Shown here in pieces: positions 1 through 8,889 of a stretch of 64,000 bases of DNA. How positions within the stretch are numbered: the first letter of the stretch is position 1; every line of letters begins with the position of its first letter. Both the position numbers and the translations under genes were made by a program. Under the pieces are notes generated by a model. It ran no database searches. It saw nothing but the letters and a program-made list of their open reading frames with translations, and was not told the DNA's origin. This DNA is from Sporosarcina quadrami (GTDB taxonomy: Bacteria > Bacillota > Bacilli > Bacillales_A > Planococcaceae): assembly GCF_014836615.1 (NCBI RefSeq), contig NZ_JACSQN010000002.1:186001-250000 (forward strand). The letters run 5' to 3'.

Positions 1-1396
1 TGAAGATCTGTCTATTAACGCAAAAGTTAGCACGCCGATTCTGGAATCGTTGGAATCGATCTCTCGTGGCACTATAGCTACAACTACAGCGACCGAAAAA
101 GCAGTTCTCGCAAGTGCAGTACTAAAACTTTTGGATAATACAGCCTCCAAAGAACAGAAATTCCAAGTTTTGCAAATGCTGAAACAAGAAGGGATACTAC
201 CTGTGCGAACGTCGTTGGCGAACTTGCAATCAGTCCTTCATACAGCATTAATGGATGTTGAAATGCCTGGAGTAGAGCAGAACATGCGGCAAAGTCAACA
301 ACATGCAGATCCTGTAGCTGTCCCATTGCAAGTTGCAAAAACGGAGATACCTTTACCTGCTACAGCGATCCATACTTCCTGGCAAAACATCCTCAAAACG
401 GCTGAACTAGCGCGACCAGGAGACATTGCTCATTCTATTAATCAAATGAGAAGTGCTATCCAAAATGATGCTGTATTACAACAGTCCGTCAAAATTGAAT
501 TAAACGGGATATTGGACGGAATTGCTAAGCTACCAAACGGTGAAATACGAACTTCCGGATTGAGTGAACAATTGACACAGGTGCTTGTAAAAGTTATTGC
601 AGAACAATCCCTATCATCTCCATTTAGAAGTGATACAGCGACAGGTATCACAAATTTGTTACAGATGGACAGTGGCACGAGATTAGCCGCTCTCTTTCAT
701 TCTGTTGAACAATCGCCATTACCTGTAACGAAAGAGTTGATTCAGGCAGCGCAATTGGCAGTTGGACAATCGATTGATGGCAAAGTAATGAAAGACACAA
801 TGCAAACAGTTTTTCGGTTCCTTGGCGTTAATTATGAATCTGGTCTTTTAAATCGTGATACGGATTTTGTGAAAACTGCGGAACTATTGAAACCGCAACT
901 TGTGGCGCTGTTACAGGACAGCTCGATTTCACCCGCTGTAAGGGATGCTGCAGAAGCGGTAGTTTCTCGTATGAATGGTCCGATGTTGCAATCAAGCGAT
1001 ATGGGAATAAACCAACAGTTAGTCATGCAGTTGCCGCTAGGCATGCTTGGCAAGAGGATTGACGCGACATTGGAATGGAATGGCAGATTGAAAGATGATG
1101 GAAAGATTGACCCGGATTATGCGAGAATCATGTTTTATCTCGAACTTGAATCTATCGAGAAGACCGTTATTGATATGCAAGTTCAAAACCGTGTTGTCAC
1201 GGTAACTGTCTTTAACGAAGATGATCGTTTGAAAATCATCGGAGCTGCTTTGCAGGACAAGTTGAAGAAAGGACTTGAATCGGCTGATTACAAACTGTCG
1301 GGTGTGTCATTCAAAAATTTTGATGAAGAAAAAAAGCTACCTCTAGTAAAGCGTGAAACAAAACAGGACCAACAAGGAGTGGACTTTCGTATATGA
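1..1396 (+). CDS. ylqG: YlqG-like protein with FliK-type C-terminal domain, 5' partial
   Basis: The reading frame is open from base 2, so the true start lies upstream and about 464 residues are visible. The first 330 or so residues are low in recognisable motifs and rich in Gln, Ala, Leu and Thr. The last 110 (from about the VMQLPLGMLGKR segment) resemble the C-terminal domain of FliK, the hook-length protein, including the GKIDPD and VQNRVVTVTVF blocks. The stop overlaps the start of ylqH (ATGA), as in the ylqG-ylqH pair of Bacillus. The function is unknown; a role in flagellar or secretion control is only suggested by the homology. The TTG at base 50 is not needed as a start. Confidence 0.75.
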   Translation, partial: EDLSINAKVSTPILESLESISRGTIATTTATEKAVLASAVLKLLDNTASKEQKFQVLQMLKQEGILPVRTSLANLQSVLHTALMDVEMPGVEQNMRQSQQHADPVAVPLQVAKTEIPLPATAIHTSWQNILKTAELARPGDIAHSINQMRSAIQNDAVLQQSVKIELNGILDGIAKLPNGEIRTSGLSEQLTQVLVKVIAEQSLSSPFRSDTATGITNLLQMDSGTRLAALFHSVEQSPLPVTKELIQAAQLAVGQSIDGKVMKDTMQTVFRFLGVNYESGLLNRDTDFVKTAELLKPQLVALLQDSSISPAVRDAAEAVVSRMNGPMLQSSDMGINQQLVMQLPLGMLGKRIDATLEWNGRLKDDGKIDPDYARIMFYLELESIEKTVIDMQVQNRVVTVTVFNEDDRLKIIGAALQDKLKKGLESADYKLSGVSFKNFDEEKKLPLVKRETKQDQQGVDFRI

Positions 1397-1692
1397 CGGA
1401 CAATAAGCATATCCGCAAAGAAGCTATTGCCTTATCGTATGATCCGAATGTCGGAGAAGCACCGAAAGTCATTGCTAAAGGAAGGGGGAAAATAGCTGAA
1501 AACATTCTAGCGAAAGCAGAAGAACATAATGTTCCCATCCAAGAAGATCCGACATTAGTGGAACTACTTGGACAGCTAGATGTCAATGAAACAATACCGG
1601 AACAATTGTATCAGGCTGTTGCAGAAGTATTCGCATTTATCTACCACGTCGACCGTAATCATCGTTCAGAAAAAGCAAATAGCAGAAAATGA
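1393..1692 (+). CDS. ylqH: YlqH, FlhB C-terminal domain homologue
   Basis: This 99-residue protein matches only the cytoplasmic C-terminal part of the flagellar export protein FlhB, from the beta strand after the NPTH autocleavage site onward (ALSYD, APKVIAKG, IPEQLYQAVAEVFAFIY). It has no membrane segments and no NPTH. It is translationally coupled to ylqG by an ATGA overlap. The family is common in Bacillales and its role is not established. Full-length FlhB is encoded separately at 27.7 kb, so this is a paralogue and not a broken flhB. Confidence 0.85.
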   Translation: MTDNKHIRKEAIALSYDPNVGEAPKVIAKGRGKIAENILAKAEEHNVPIQEDPTLVELLGQLDVNETIPEQLYQAVAEVFAFIYHVDRNHRSEKANSRK

Positions 1693-1734
1693 CGAAGTAT
1701 GTCAAAAAATATCGTACAATAAAGCATTCAATTG

Positions 1735-1763
1735 TGGACATTTATTGACATTGTGACTACAAT
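1735..1763 (+). promoter_or_regulatory. Candidate sigma-A promoter for sucCD
   Basis: TGGACA (1735-1740) and TACAAT (1758-1763) are separated by 17 bases, each matching the sigma-A consensus at five of six positions. The site lies 48 bases before the sucC start, in the only gap between ylqH and sucC. This is a motif match only. Confidence 0.55.
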
Positions 1764-1810
1764 AGATACGGCAGTAAATAATAGCTACAAGTTCGATTGG
1801 AGGATGTAAG

Positions 1811-2971
1811 ATGAATATCCATGAATATCAAGGAAAGCAACTGCTTCGTGATTACGGTGTTGCTGTTTCAAACGGTCGGGTAGCATTCTCTCCCGAAGAA
1901 GCTGTAAAAGCAGCGAAAGAGCTTACACCAGGTATCTATGTTGTAAAAGCACAGATCCATGCTGGTGGACGCGGTAAAGCTGGTGGTGTTAAGATTGCTA
2001 AAAATCTTGACGAAGTACGTGAATATGCAAAAGAACTACTTGGTAAAACGCTCGTTACGCATCAGACTGGTCCTGAAGGTAAAGAAGTTAAACGACTTCT
2101 TGTTGAAGAAGGATCAGACATCAAGAAAGAATACTATATTGGTCTAGTTGTTGACCGTGCTACAGATCGCGTGACGTTAATGGGATCTGAAGAAGGCGGA
2201 ATGGATATTGAAGAAGTAGCAGAAGCTACGCCTGAAAAAATATTCAAAGAAGTCATTGATCCGGTTGTTGGCTTAACAGGCTTCCAAGCGCGTCGTATGG
2301 CATTTAACATGAATATTCCTGCGCATCTTGTGAACAAGGCTGCTAAATTCATGTTGGGTCTGTATCAAGTATTCAATGAAAAAGATGCTTCAATCGTAGA
2401 AATCAATCCATTAGTCGTTACAGGCGATGATAACGTATTGGCACTAGATGCTAAGTTTAACTTCGATGACAATGCTTTATTCCGTCATAAAGACATCGTT
2501 GAACTACGAGATTATGATGAAGAGGATCCAAAAGAAATCGAAGCTTCCAAGTATGATTTAAGCTATATTTCATTGGACGGAAACATTGGCTGTATGGTCA
2601 ACGGTGCAGGACTTGCCATGGCTACGATGGATACAATCAATTACTACGGCGGATCACCCGCAAACTTCCTTGACGTTGGGGGCGGCGCGACAGCTGAAAA
2701 AGTAACTGAAGCATTCAAAATCATCCTTTCTGATGAGCATGTCAAAGGGATCTTCGTCAATATCTTCGGTGGCATCATGAAGTGTGACGTCATTGCTGAA
2801 GGTGTCATTGTAGCTGCGAAGGAAGTAGGCCTTGAAGTACCATTAGTCGTACGTTTGGAAGGTACAAATGTCGATAAAGGTAAAGCTTTGTTGAATGAAT
2901 CAGGATTGAACATCATCGCTGCTGATACTATGGCAGACGGTGCACAAAAGATTGTTGAACTCGTAGGCTAA
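1811..2971 (+). CDS. sucC: Succinyl-CoA synthetase, ADP-forming, beta subunit
   Basis: SucC is 386 residues, the usual family length. It starts with the conserved [12 protein letters not shown], followed by an ATP-grasp domain (about 1-230) and a CoA-ligase domain (about 250-380) with the GGGATAEKV and [12 protein letters not shown] segments. With SucD it converts succinyl-CoA and ADP to succinate and ATP in the citric acid cycle. The start is preceded by TTGGAGGATG. It is followed 18 bases later by sucD, so the two subunits are made from one mRNA. Confidence 0.98.
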   Translation: MNIHEYQGKQLLRDYGVAVSNGRVAFSPEEAVKAAKELTPGIYVVKAQIHAGGRGKAGGVKIAKNLDEVREYAKELLGKTLVTHQTGPEGKEVKRLLVEEGSDIKKEYYIGLVVDRATDRVTLMGSEEGGMDIEEVAEATPEKIFKEVIDPVVGLTGFQARRMAFNMNIPAHLVNKAAKFMLGLYQVFNEKDASIVEINPLVVTGDDNVLALDAKFNFDDNALFRHKDIVELRDYDEEDPKEIEASKYDLSYISLDGNIGCMVNGAGLAMATMDTINYYGGSPANFLDVGGGATAEKVTEAFKIILSDEHVKGIFVNIFGGIMKCDVIAEGVIVAAKEVGLEVPLVVRLEGTNVDKGKALLNESGLNIIAADTMADGAQKIVELVG

Positions 2972-2989
2972 GAAAGGCAGGGACAAACG

Positions 2990-3892
2990 ATGGCAATTTA
3001 TATTAATAAAGATACAAAAGTGATTGTACAAGGTATTACAGGCTCTACAGCACTTTTCCATACGAAGCAGATGCTTGAATATGGAACAAAAATCGTCGGC
3101 GGAGTAACTCCCGGCAAAGGTGGAACTGAAGTCGAAGGTGTACCTGTTTTCAATACTGTTGAAGAAGCAGTAAAAGCAACAGGTGCAAACGTATCCGTCA
3201 TCTATGTACCAGCTCCTTTTGCTGCTGATGCAATTCTGGAAGCTGTGGATGCAGAATTGGATATGGCTATTTGTATTACTGAGCATATTCCGGTTATTGA
3301 CATGATCAAAGTGAAACGCTATATGGAAGGCAAAAAGACTCGTTTAGTCGGTCCGAACTGCCCAGGTGTTATCACTGCTGATGAGTGTAAAATCGGAATC
3401 ATGCCAGGATATATCCATACTAAAGGCCACGTAGGCGTAGTATCACGTTCTGGTACATTGACGTATGAAGCGACTCACCAACTTAGCCAAGCTGGAATCG
3501 GTCAAACGACTGCAGTTGGTATTGGTGGAGACCCGGTCAATGGCACGAATTTCATTGACGTTCTTAAAGAATTCAATGAAGATCCTGAAACGTATGCGGT
3601 CGTCATGATCGGCGAAATCGGTGGAACTGCTGAAGAAGAAGCGGCTGAATGGGTAAAAGAGAATATGACTAAACCTGTTGTAGGCTTCATCGGTGGACAA
3701 ACTGCACCTGAAGGAAAGCGTATGGGCCATGCTGGCGCAATCATTTCCGGAGGTAAAGGAACTGCTGCTGAAAAGATCAAAGCATTGAACGCTGCTGGTA
3801 TTGAAGTAGCTGATACTCCATCTGTAATCGGTGAAACATTGATTAAAGTAATTAAAGAAAAAGGTCTTTACGACAAATGTAAAACTCATTAA
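2990..3892 (+). CDS. sucD: Succinyl-CoA synthetase, alpha subunit
   Basis: SucD is 300 residues. It carries an N-terminal CoA-binding Rossmann fold ([16 protein letters not shown]) and the active-site histidine at residue 247 in [12 protein letters not shown], which is phosphorylated during the reaction. [20 protein letters not shown] is the typical central block. It completes the heterodimer with SucC. A terminator hairpin follows 8 bases after the stop, closing the two-gene operon. Confidence 0.98.
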   Translation: MAIYINKDTKVIVQGITGSTALFHTKQMLEYGTKIVGGVTPGKGGTEVEGVPVFNTVEEAVKATGANVSVIYVPAPFAADAILEAVDAELDMAICITEHIPVIDMIKVKRYMEGKKTRLVGPNCPGVITADECKIGIMPGYIHTKGHVGVVSRSGTLTYEATHQLSQAGIGQTTAVGIGGDPVNGTNFIDVLKEFNEDPETYAVVMIGEIGGTAEEEAAEWVKENMTKPVVGFIGGQTAPEGKRMGHAGAIISGGKGTAAEKIKALNAAGIEVADTPSVIGETLIKVIKEKGLYDKCKTH

Positions 3893-3899
3893 TAATAGT

Positions 3900-3941
3900 G
3901 AACGGCATGCGGGATTTCTGCATGCTGTTCTTTTACATTTT
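3900..3941 (+). terminator. Rho-independent terminator after sucD
   Basis: An 11-bp stem (3900-3910 with 3920-3930, one G-T pair) encloses a 9-base loop and is followed by a T-rich tail. Confidence 0.8.
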
Positions 3942-3961
3942 CATAATAAAGGAGGAACGAA

Positions 3962-4846
3962 ATGAAACTGTCAAATCTCGATGAAAAATTACTAGTTTTA
4001 CATTATGTTTATCCAGTCCCTTTCAATAAATTGGCACAACTATTGAAAAGTGACCCCGAACTTCTTAATCTATTCCTTTACAAAAGCTCTGAACTTGCGC
4101 GGTTGTTGAAAATTCCAGAGTCTAAAGCATCCCAGTTGAATGAACAGCTTAAACGACATGAAAAAACCCCTTTTTCTCACCTATATAATCAGGAAGATAT
4201 TATACCTATCCCGATTACACATCATGATTATCCCCATATGCTTAAATGGCTTGTCGATCCGCCAGCGGTAATTTATGTGAAAGGCGACCTCTCCATTTTG
4301 AGAGCATCCATTAAAATTGCTATTATTGGTTCAAGAAAAGCTGGATCTTATTCAAAACAATCTTTGTCGTTAATTGTACCGCCACTTATTAATCAAAATA
4401 TCGTCATAGTTTCTGGTCTTGCTAAAGGAGCGGATACGATGGCGCATGAATCTGCTATATCTTTTGGAGGAAAAACGATTGCTGTATTAGGGCATGGGTT
4501 GTTCCATTTATATCCAAAAGAAAATTACGAACTTGCTTGGAAAATAGGTAGTGAACATCTCTTATTGACGGAGTATCCACCTTATTTCAGACCAACCAAA
4601 TGGACATTTCCTATGAGAAACCGAATTATTAGCGGTTTATCCGATTCGATTATCATAACTGAATCTGAAGAAAAAAGTGGAACGATGAGTACGGTTGATC
4701 ATGCACTAGAGCATGGAAAGACGATTTATGCTGTGCCAGGACCCATTACCTCACTATTATCGATTGGTCCAAATAAATTGATTGAACAAGGCGCAAAACC
4801 TATATGGAACGGCTACCAAGCAGTGGAAAACATCTTAATTCAATGA
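3962..4846 (+). CDS. dprA: DNA processing protein DprA
   Basis: DprA binds incoming single-stranded DNA during transformation and loads RecA. This 294-residue protein has the DprA/Smf Rossmann fold, including the IIGSRKAG, SGLAKGADTMAH, IAVLGHGL, YPKEN, FPMRNRIISGLS and AVPG blocks at about residues 120-270. The N-terminal 60 residues form the less conserved helical part. There is no extra C-terminal winged-helix domain, as in B. subtilis, whose protein is about the same size. A strong ribosome binding site (AAAGGAGG) precedes the ATG. Confidence 0.95.
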   Translation: MKLSNLDEKLLVLHYVYPVPFNKLAQLLKSDPELLNLFLYKSSELARLLKIPESKASQLNEQLKRHEKTPFSHLYNQEDIIPIPITHHDYPHMLKWLVDPPAVIYVKGDLSILRASIKIAIIGSRKAGSYSKQSLSLIVPPLINQNIVIVSGLAKGADTMAHESAISFGGKTIAVLGHGLFHLYPKENYELAWKIGSEHLLLTEYPPYFRPTKWTFPMRNRIISGLSDSIIITESEEKSGTMSTVDHALEHGKTIYAVPGPITSLLSIGPNKLIEQGAKPIWNGYQAVENILIQ

Positions 4847-4890
4847 TGGAAATGAACTTCCTCATATTGAAAAGGTTGATTTTAAATCAA

Positions 4891-4923
4891 ATCTGTTATA
4901 CATTTTGCAACAGATATTCTTTT
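4891..4923 (+). terminator. Weak terminator-like hairpin between dprA and topA
   Basis: A 7-bp stem (4891-4897 with 4909-4915) with an 11-base loop is followed by ATTCTTTT. It is AT-rich and short, so it may not terminate well. A TTGATT (4876) and TATACA (4897) pair with only 15 bases between them overlaps it and could be a poor promoter for topA. Confidence 0.3.
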
Positions 4924-5019
4924 ACGTCCGTATTCACCATCAAGTCGAATGGGCATGAATATATAAACAGTGCCTATCGGGTGAATAAATAGGAAACCTC
5001 TATGAGGAGGAAAATGACA

Positions 5020-7095
5020 ATGGCAGATTATTTAGTAATAGTTGAGTCGCCCGCAAAGGCGAAAACGATTGAGCGGTATTTAGGAAAAAAGTATAAAGTA
5101 CGTGCTTCTATCGGACACTTGAGAGATTTACCCCGTAGTCAGATGGGTGTAGATACTGAAAATAATTATGAACCGAAATACATCACTATCCGTGGTAAAG
5201 GACCAATTTTACAAGAATTGAAAAAAGACGCGAAAAAAGCTAAGAAAATATTTCTCGCGGCTGACCCCGACAGAGAAGGGGAAGCAATAGCCTGGCATTT
5301 AGCACATCAACTTGGTGTTGATATTGAATCTGATTGTCGAGTCGTCTTTAACGAAATTACAAAAGATGCAATTAAAGACTCATTTAAATCGCCTAGACCT
5401 ATTGACATGAACCGTGTAGACGCACAACAAGCGAGAAGGATATTGGATAGACTAGTAGGCTATAACATCAGTCCGATACTGTGGAAGAAAGTTAAAAAAG
5501 GCTTGTCGGCAGGTCGTGTGCAATCTGTCGCTTTACGTATGATCATCGATCGGGAGAATGAAATAAATGCATTTACTCCTGAAGAATATTGGAGTATTGT
5601 CGGTCAATTTACAAAAGATGGGAAAGAGTTTGAAGCTTCGTTTTATGGAGATTCCAAGAAGAAAATCAAACTTGAAAACCGGAAACAGGTAGATGAAATA
5701 CTTTCGCGTATGACAGAGGACAAATTTGAAATTACGAATCTCGTCAAAAAGGAAAGAAAGAGAAATCCTGCCCCTCCATTTACAACGTCTTCTTTACAAC
5801 AGGAGTCAGCTAGGAAGTTGAATTTCAGAGCGCGGAAAACAATGATGCTCGCTCAGCAGCTATATGAAGGTATTAATACAGGAAAAGAAGGAATTGTCGG
5901 TTTAATTACGTATATGAGAACTGATTCCACGAGAATTTCAGACACTGCCAAAAATGAAGCTGTTTCATTCATCGAAACGATGTATGGCAAAGATTATATT
6001 GGTACTACCAAACCAAAAGCCAAAGAATCAGCGAATACGCAGGATGCCCATGAAGCTGTCAGACCGACATCAGTTATGAGGCCGCCAGATGCAATGAAAC
6101 AGTTCCTTACAAGAGATCAGCATAGACTGTACAAACTGATTTGGGAACGTTTTGTCGCAAGCCAGATGGCATCAGCGGTGTTAGATACTGTATCAGCAGA
6201 TCTTATGAATGGTGAAGTGAAGTTTAGAGCAACAGGATCAGAAGTAAAATTTCCCGGTTTCATGAAAGTGTATATAGAAGGGGAAGATGATCAGGAAGAG
6301 AAAAAGGACGGTATACTCCCTCCCCTTGAAAAAGGGGAACGGTTGAAAGGTCATGACATTGATCCGAAACAGCATTTTACGCAACCGCCTCCTAGGTACT
6401 CTGAGGCACGCCTTGTAAAAACATTGGAGGAGCTAGGAATAGGCCGCCCTTCTACGTATGCACCGACGTTGGATACAATACAAAAACGCGGCTATGTTAC
6501 GTTGGATGCTAAGCGGTTCGTGCCTACAGAACTTGGTGGTATTGTCCATCAGGCAGTAAACCAATACTTTCCGGATATTATAGATATTGAATTCACTGCG
6601 GAAATGGAAAAGAGCCTTGACCATGTAGAAGAAGGTACGATTGAATGGAAACAAGTCATCGATGAATTTTACAGAGACTTCGAAAAGCATGTAAAGGTAG
6701 CCGATGAAGAAATGGAGAAAATTGAAATAAAAGATGAGCCAGCTGGAGAAGATTGCGAAAAATGCGGTAATGCAATGGTCTTTAAAATGGGGCGTTATGG
6801 AAAATTCATGGCGTGTTCAAACTTCCCGGACTGCCGGAATACAAAAGCGATTATCAAGCCTATTGGGGTCACTTGTCCCACATGTAAGGAAGGTCAAGTC
6901 GTTGAGCGTAAAAGTAAAACAAAACGGATTTTCTATGGTTGTGACCGATATCCGGAATGCGAATACGTCTCTTGGGATAAGCCGATTACTAGACCATGTC
7001 CAAAATGTCAAAACACTTTAGTGGAGAAAAGACTTAAAAAGGGTGTTCAGATCCAATGTACCGAATGTGATTACAAAGAAGTCACACAAGAATGA
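5020..7095 (+). CDS. topA: DNA topoisomerase I (type IA)
   Basis: TopA relaxes negatively supercoiled DNA by single-strand passage. The 691-residue protein has the N-terminal TOPRIM domain ([26 protein letters not shown]), the catalytic tyrosine in YMRTDST (about residue 300) and three C-terminal four-cysteine zinc ribbons (about residues 575-690, all cysteines present). Two upstream in-frame ATGs exist at 5002 and 5014. I choose 5020 because AGGAGG at 5005-5010 is then 9 bases away, against 3 bases for 5014. In B. subtilis trmFO follows, but here it does not. Confidence 0.97.
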   Translation: MADYLVIVESPAKAKTIERYLGKKYKVRASIGHLRDLPRSQMGVDTENNYEPKYITIRGKGPILQELKKDAKKAKKIFLAADPDREGEAIAWHLAHQLGVDIESDCRVVFNEITKDAIKDSFKSPRPIDMNRVDAQQARRILDRLVGYNISPILWKKVKKGLSAGRVQSVALRMIIDRENEINAFTPEEYWSIVGQFTKDGKEFEASFYGDSKKKIKLENRKQVDEILSRMTEDKFEITNLVKKERKRNPAPPFTTSSLQQESARKLNFRARKTMMLAQQLYEGINTGKEGIVGLITYMRTDSTRISDTAKNEAVSFIETMYGKDYIGTTKPKAKESANTQDAHEAVRPTSVMRPPDAMKQFLTRDQHRLYKLIWERFVASQMASAVLDTVSADLMNGEVKFRATGSEVKFPGFMKVYIEGEDDQEEKKDGILPPLEKGERLKGHDIDPKQHFTQPPPRYSEARLVKTLEELGIGRPSTYAPTLDTIQKRGYVTLDAKRFVPTELGGIVHQAVNQYFPDIIDIEFTAEMEKSLDHVEEGTIEWKQVIDEFYRDFEKHVKVADEEMEKIEIKDEPAGEDCEKCGNAMVFKMGRYGKFMACSNFPDCRNTKAIIKPIGVTCPTCKEGQVVERKSKTKRIFYGCDRYPECEYVSWDKPITRPCPKCQNTLVEKRLKKGVQIQCTECDYKEVTQE

Positions 7096-7126
7096 TGAAC
7101 TATACTTCCAAATGAATGAGCAATTA

Positions 7127-7166
7127 AAAGACTGCCGGGTGCATATACGCTCCTTCGGCAGTCTTT
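7127..7166 (+). terminator. Terminator hairpin after topA
   Basis: A perfect 11-bp stem, AAAGACTGCCG (7127-7137) with CGGCAGTCTTT (7156-7166), encloses an 18-base loop. The T run is short, so strength is uncertain. It lies 31 bases after the topA stop. Confidence 0.65.
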
Positions 7167-7368
7167 CATGTGTAGGATGGCCAAAATTGAACAAACTGTG
7201 TCTAAGAAAAGAAAAATCCGTGTGATGTCTGACATCTACAAACGAATGTGTTGCCGAAATGATAAACAATAATGTATAGTAAATCTTGTATGAGTTTCGA
7301 ATTTCCATATTAGTCCACTTATTCGTTCAATATAGTCTTTTTATAAATTTTTATTTTAAAAAAGACTA
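7167..7368. other. Non-coding gap between topA and xerC
   Basis: The full gap (7096-7428) is 333 bases. Apart from the terminator, an inverted repeat and a promoter, I see no gene in it. The short open frames have no family resemblance and no ribosome binding site. No remnant of trmFO, which occupies this place in B. subtilis, can be recognised. Confidence 0.6.
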
Positions 7369-7369
7369 T
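7332..7369. repeat. 11-bp perfect inverted repeat upstream of the xerC promoter
   Basis: ATAGTCTTTTT (7332-7342) and its exact complement (7359-7369) flank a 16-base AT-only loop. The right arm abuts the -35 region of the xerC promoter. It could be an operator, or half of a terminator for transcripts from upstream. Confidence 0.6.
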
Positions 7370-7396
7370 TCAAACATGTTGCAATTTTGCTATAAT
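7369..7396 (+). promoter_or_regulatory. Candidate sigma-A promoter with extended -10 for xerC-hslVU
   Basis: A perfect TATAAT (7391-7396) is preceded by TGC, forming an extended -10. A weak -35, TTCAAA (7369-7374), lies 16 bases upstream. Transcription would begin near 7403, just before the xerC ribosome binding site. Confidence 0.7.
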
Positions 7397-7428
7397 CGAA
7401 TTGAGTGTTCGTGATTGGGGTGACACAC

Positions 7429-8334
7429 TTGTCGAAAACCATTAATCCATTAGTTGTTTTTGCTGAATACATATCTTACATTCGTTTGGAGAAGAACTAT
7501 TCACCCCGCACCATTTTAGAATATGAAAATGATATTAAAGAGTTCTATTCATTTCTAGAACAGGAAGGGTTGTCAGATCTAGCAGCTGTTGACTATTCCG
7601 AAGCGCGATTGTTTGTTACAACACTTTACGATAAAGGTTTATCTAGGGTGACAATTTCAAGGAAGATATCATCCATTAGATCTTTATATAAGTTTTGCAA
7701 CGTACGATTCGGGATAGACGATAATGCATTCCGTTTGTTGTATCATCCAAAGAAGGAACAAAGGCTTCCTGCTTTTTTTTATGAGGAAGAATTGGAGGCT
7801 CTCTTTTCGGTCGGCGATGGTTATAGTCCAAAGTCACTAAGGAACCAAGCATTACTGGAATTACTGTATGCAACTGGTATCCGGGTAAGCGAATTGGTAT
7901 CCATTGATCTTAAGGATATCGACAATGAGCTTGGTATTGTGAAGGTCATGGGAAAAGGGAGTAAGGAAAGATACGTGCCTTTTGGAAGCTTTGCGATGGA
8001 GGCTCTTGAATCCTATTTGTCGAATGGTCGTCCTATACTGATGAAAGATAAAAGCCATCGATCATTATTTGTTAACTTGCGCGGTGATCCGATTACTGCA
8101 CGCGGAGTACGGCACGTGTTGAACGGGATGATGGAGGAAGCGATTATTCATCGCAAAATTCATCCTCATATGCTTCGCCATTCTTTTGCGACACATATGC
8201 TGTCGAATGGTGCGGATATGAGGACTGTTCAAGAACTGCTAGGGCATAGTCAATTATCTTCGACACAAGTGTATACGCATATTACAAAAGAACACTTGCG
8301 GAAAACTTATATGAATGCACATCCGCGAGCGTAG
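7429..8334 (+). CDS. xerC: Tyrosine recombinase XerC (CodV)
   Basis: XerC resolves chromosome dimers at dif together with XerD. The 301-residue protein has an N-terminal SAM-like DNA-binding domain (about 1-90) and a catalytic domain with the full set R152, K176, H247, R250, H273 and nucleophile Y282. I place the start at TTG 7429, 6 bases after GGGGTG. The alternative GTG at 7405 would lie almost at the predicted transcription start. The gene is followed by hslV after 12 bases, the arrangement called the cod operon in B. subtilis. Confidence 0.95.
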   Translation: MSKTINPLVVFAEYISYIRLEKNYSPRTILEYENDIKEFYSFLEQEGLSDLAAVDYSEARLFVTTLYDKGLSRVTISRKISSIRSLYKFCNVRFGIDDNAFRLLYHPKKEQRLPAFFYEEELEALFSVGDGYSPKSLRNQALLELLYATGIRVSELVSIDLKDIDNELGIVKVMGKGSKERYVPFGSFAMEALESYLSNGRPILMKDKSHRSLFVNLRGDPITARGVRHVLNGMMEEAIIHRKIHPHMLRHSFATHMLSNGADMRTVQELLGHSQLSSTQVYTHITKEHLRKTYMNAHPRA

Positions 8335-8346
8335 GAGGCTGAACTC

Positions 8347-8889
8347 ATGGAATTTCATGCGACAACGATATTTGCTATCAGGCATAATGGTGTATGCGCG
8401 ATGTCAGGAGACGGTCAAGTGACGATGGGGGAATCTGTTGTCATGAAGCATACAGCGAAAAAAGTGAGAAGATTATTTAACGATAAAATACTTGCCGGAT
8501 TTGCTGGATCAGTAGCAGATGCATTTACACTGTTTGAACTGTTTGAAGGGAAACTGGCGGAATTTAACGGGAATCTTGAAAGAGCTTCTGTGGAGCTTGC
8601 CAAAGAGTGGCGTGGTGATCGTATACTAAGGAAATTAGAGGCAATGCTATTAGTTGCAGATAATGAACGACTTCTTCTCGTTTCTGGTACTGGTGAAGTA
8701 ATTGAACCAGATGACGGAATCCTTGCTATTGGATCAGGCGGTAATTATGCTCTGGCTGCTGGCAGGGCATTGAAAAAGTACAGCGGCGAATCATTGACGG
8801 CAGAACAGATAGCAAGAGCAGCGCTCGAAACTGCTTCTGAAATTTGTGTTTACACAAATGACCGGATAATAGTGGAGGTGCTTCAATGA
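8347..8889 (+). CDS. hslV: ATP-dependent protease subunit HslV (ClpQ/CodW)
   Basis: HslV is the proteasome-like peptidase of the HslUV complex. The 180-residue protein shows the family blocks [30 protein letters not shown] and [15 protein letters not shown]. The N terminus reads MEFHATT, so the nucleophile that aligns with Thr1 of the E. coli enzyme is Thr6 after removal of a 5-residue leader. The serine next to the initiator Met in the B. subtilis protein is absent. The stop overlaps the hslU start by 4 bases. Confidence 0.96.
   Translation: MEFHATTIFAIRHNGVCAMSGDGQVTMGESVVMKHTAKKVRRLFNDKILAGFAGSVADAFTLFELFEGKLAEFNGNLERASVELAKEWRGDRILRKLEAMLLVADNERLLLVSGTGEVIEPDDGILAIGSGGNYALAAGRALKKYSGESLTAEQIARAALETASEICVYTNDRIIVEVLQ

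Noticed and set aside
2900..3286. Minus-strand open frame of 128 codons opposite sucC and sucD
   Set aside because: It spans two conserved plus-strand genes and has no recognisable family.
4804..4992. Plus-strand 62-codon open frame between dprA and topA
   Set aside because: It starts inside dprA without a ribosome binding site and resembles nothing.
7096..7428. A decayed trmFO remnant
   Set aside because: I looked for the N-terminal FAD-binding pattern and other TrmFO blocks in all frames and saw none.
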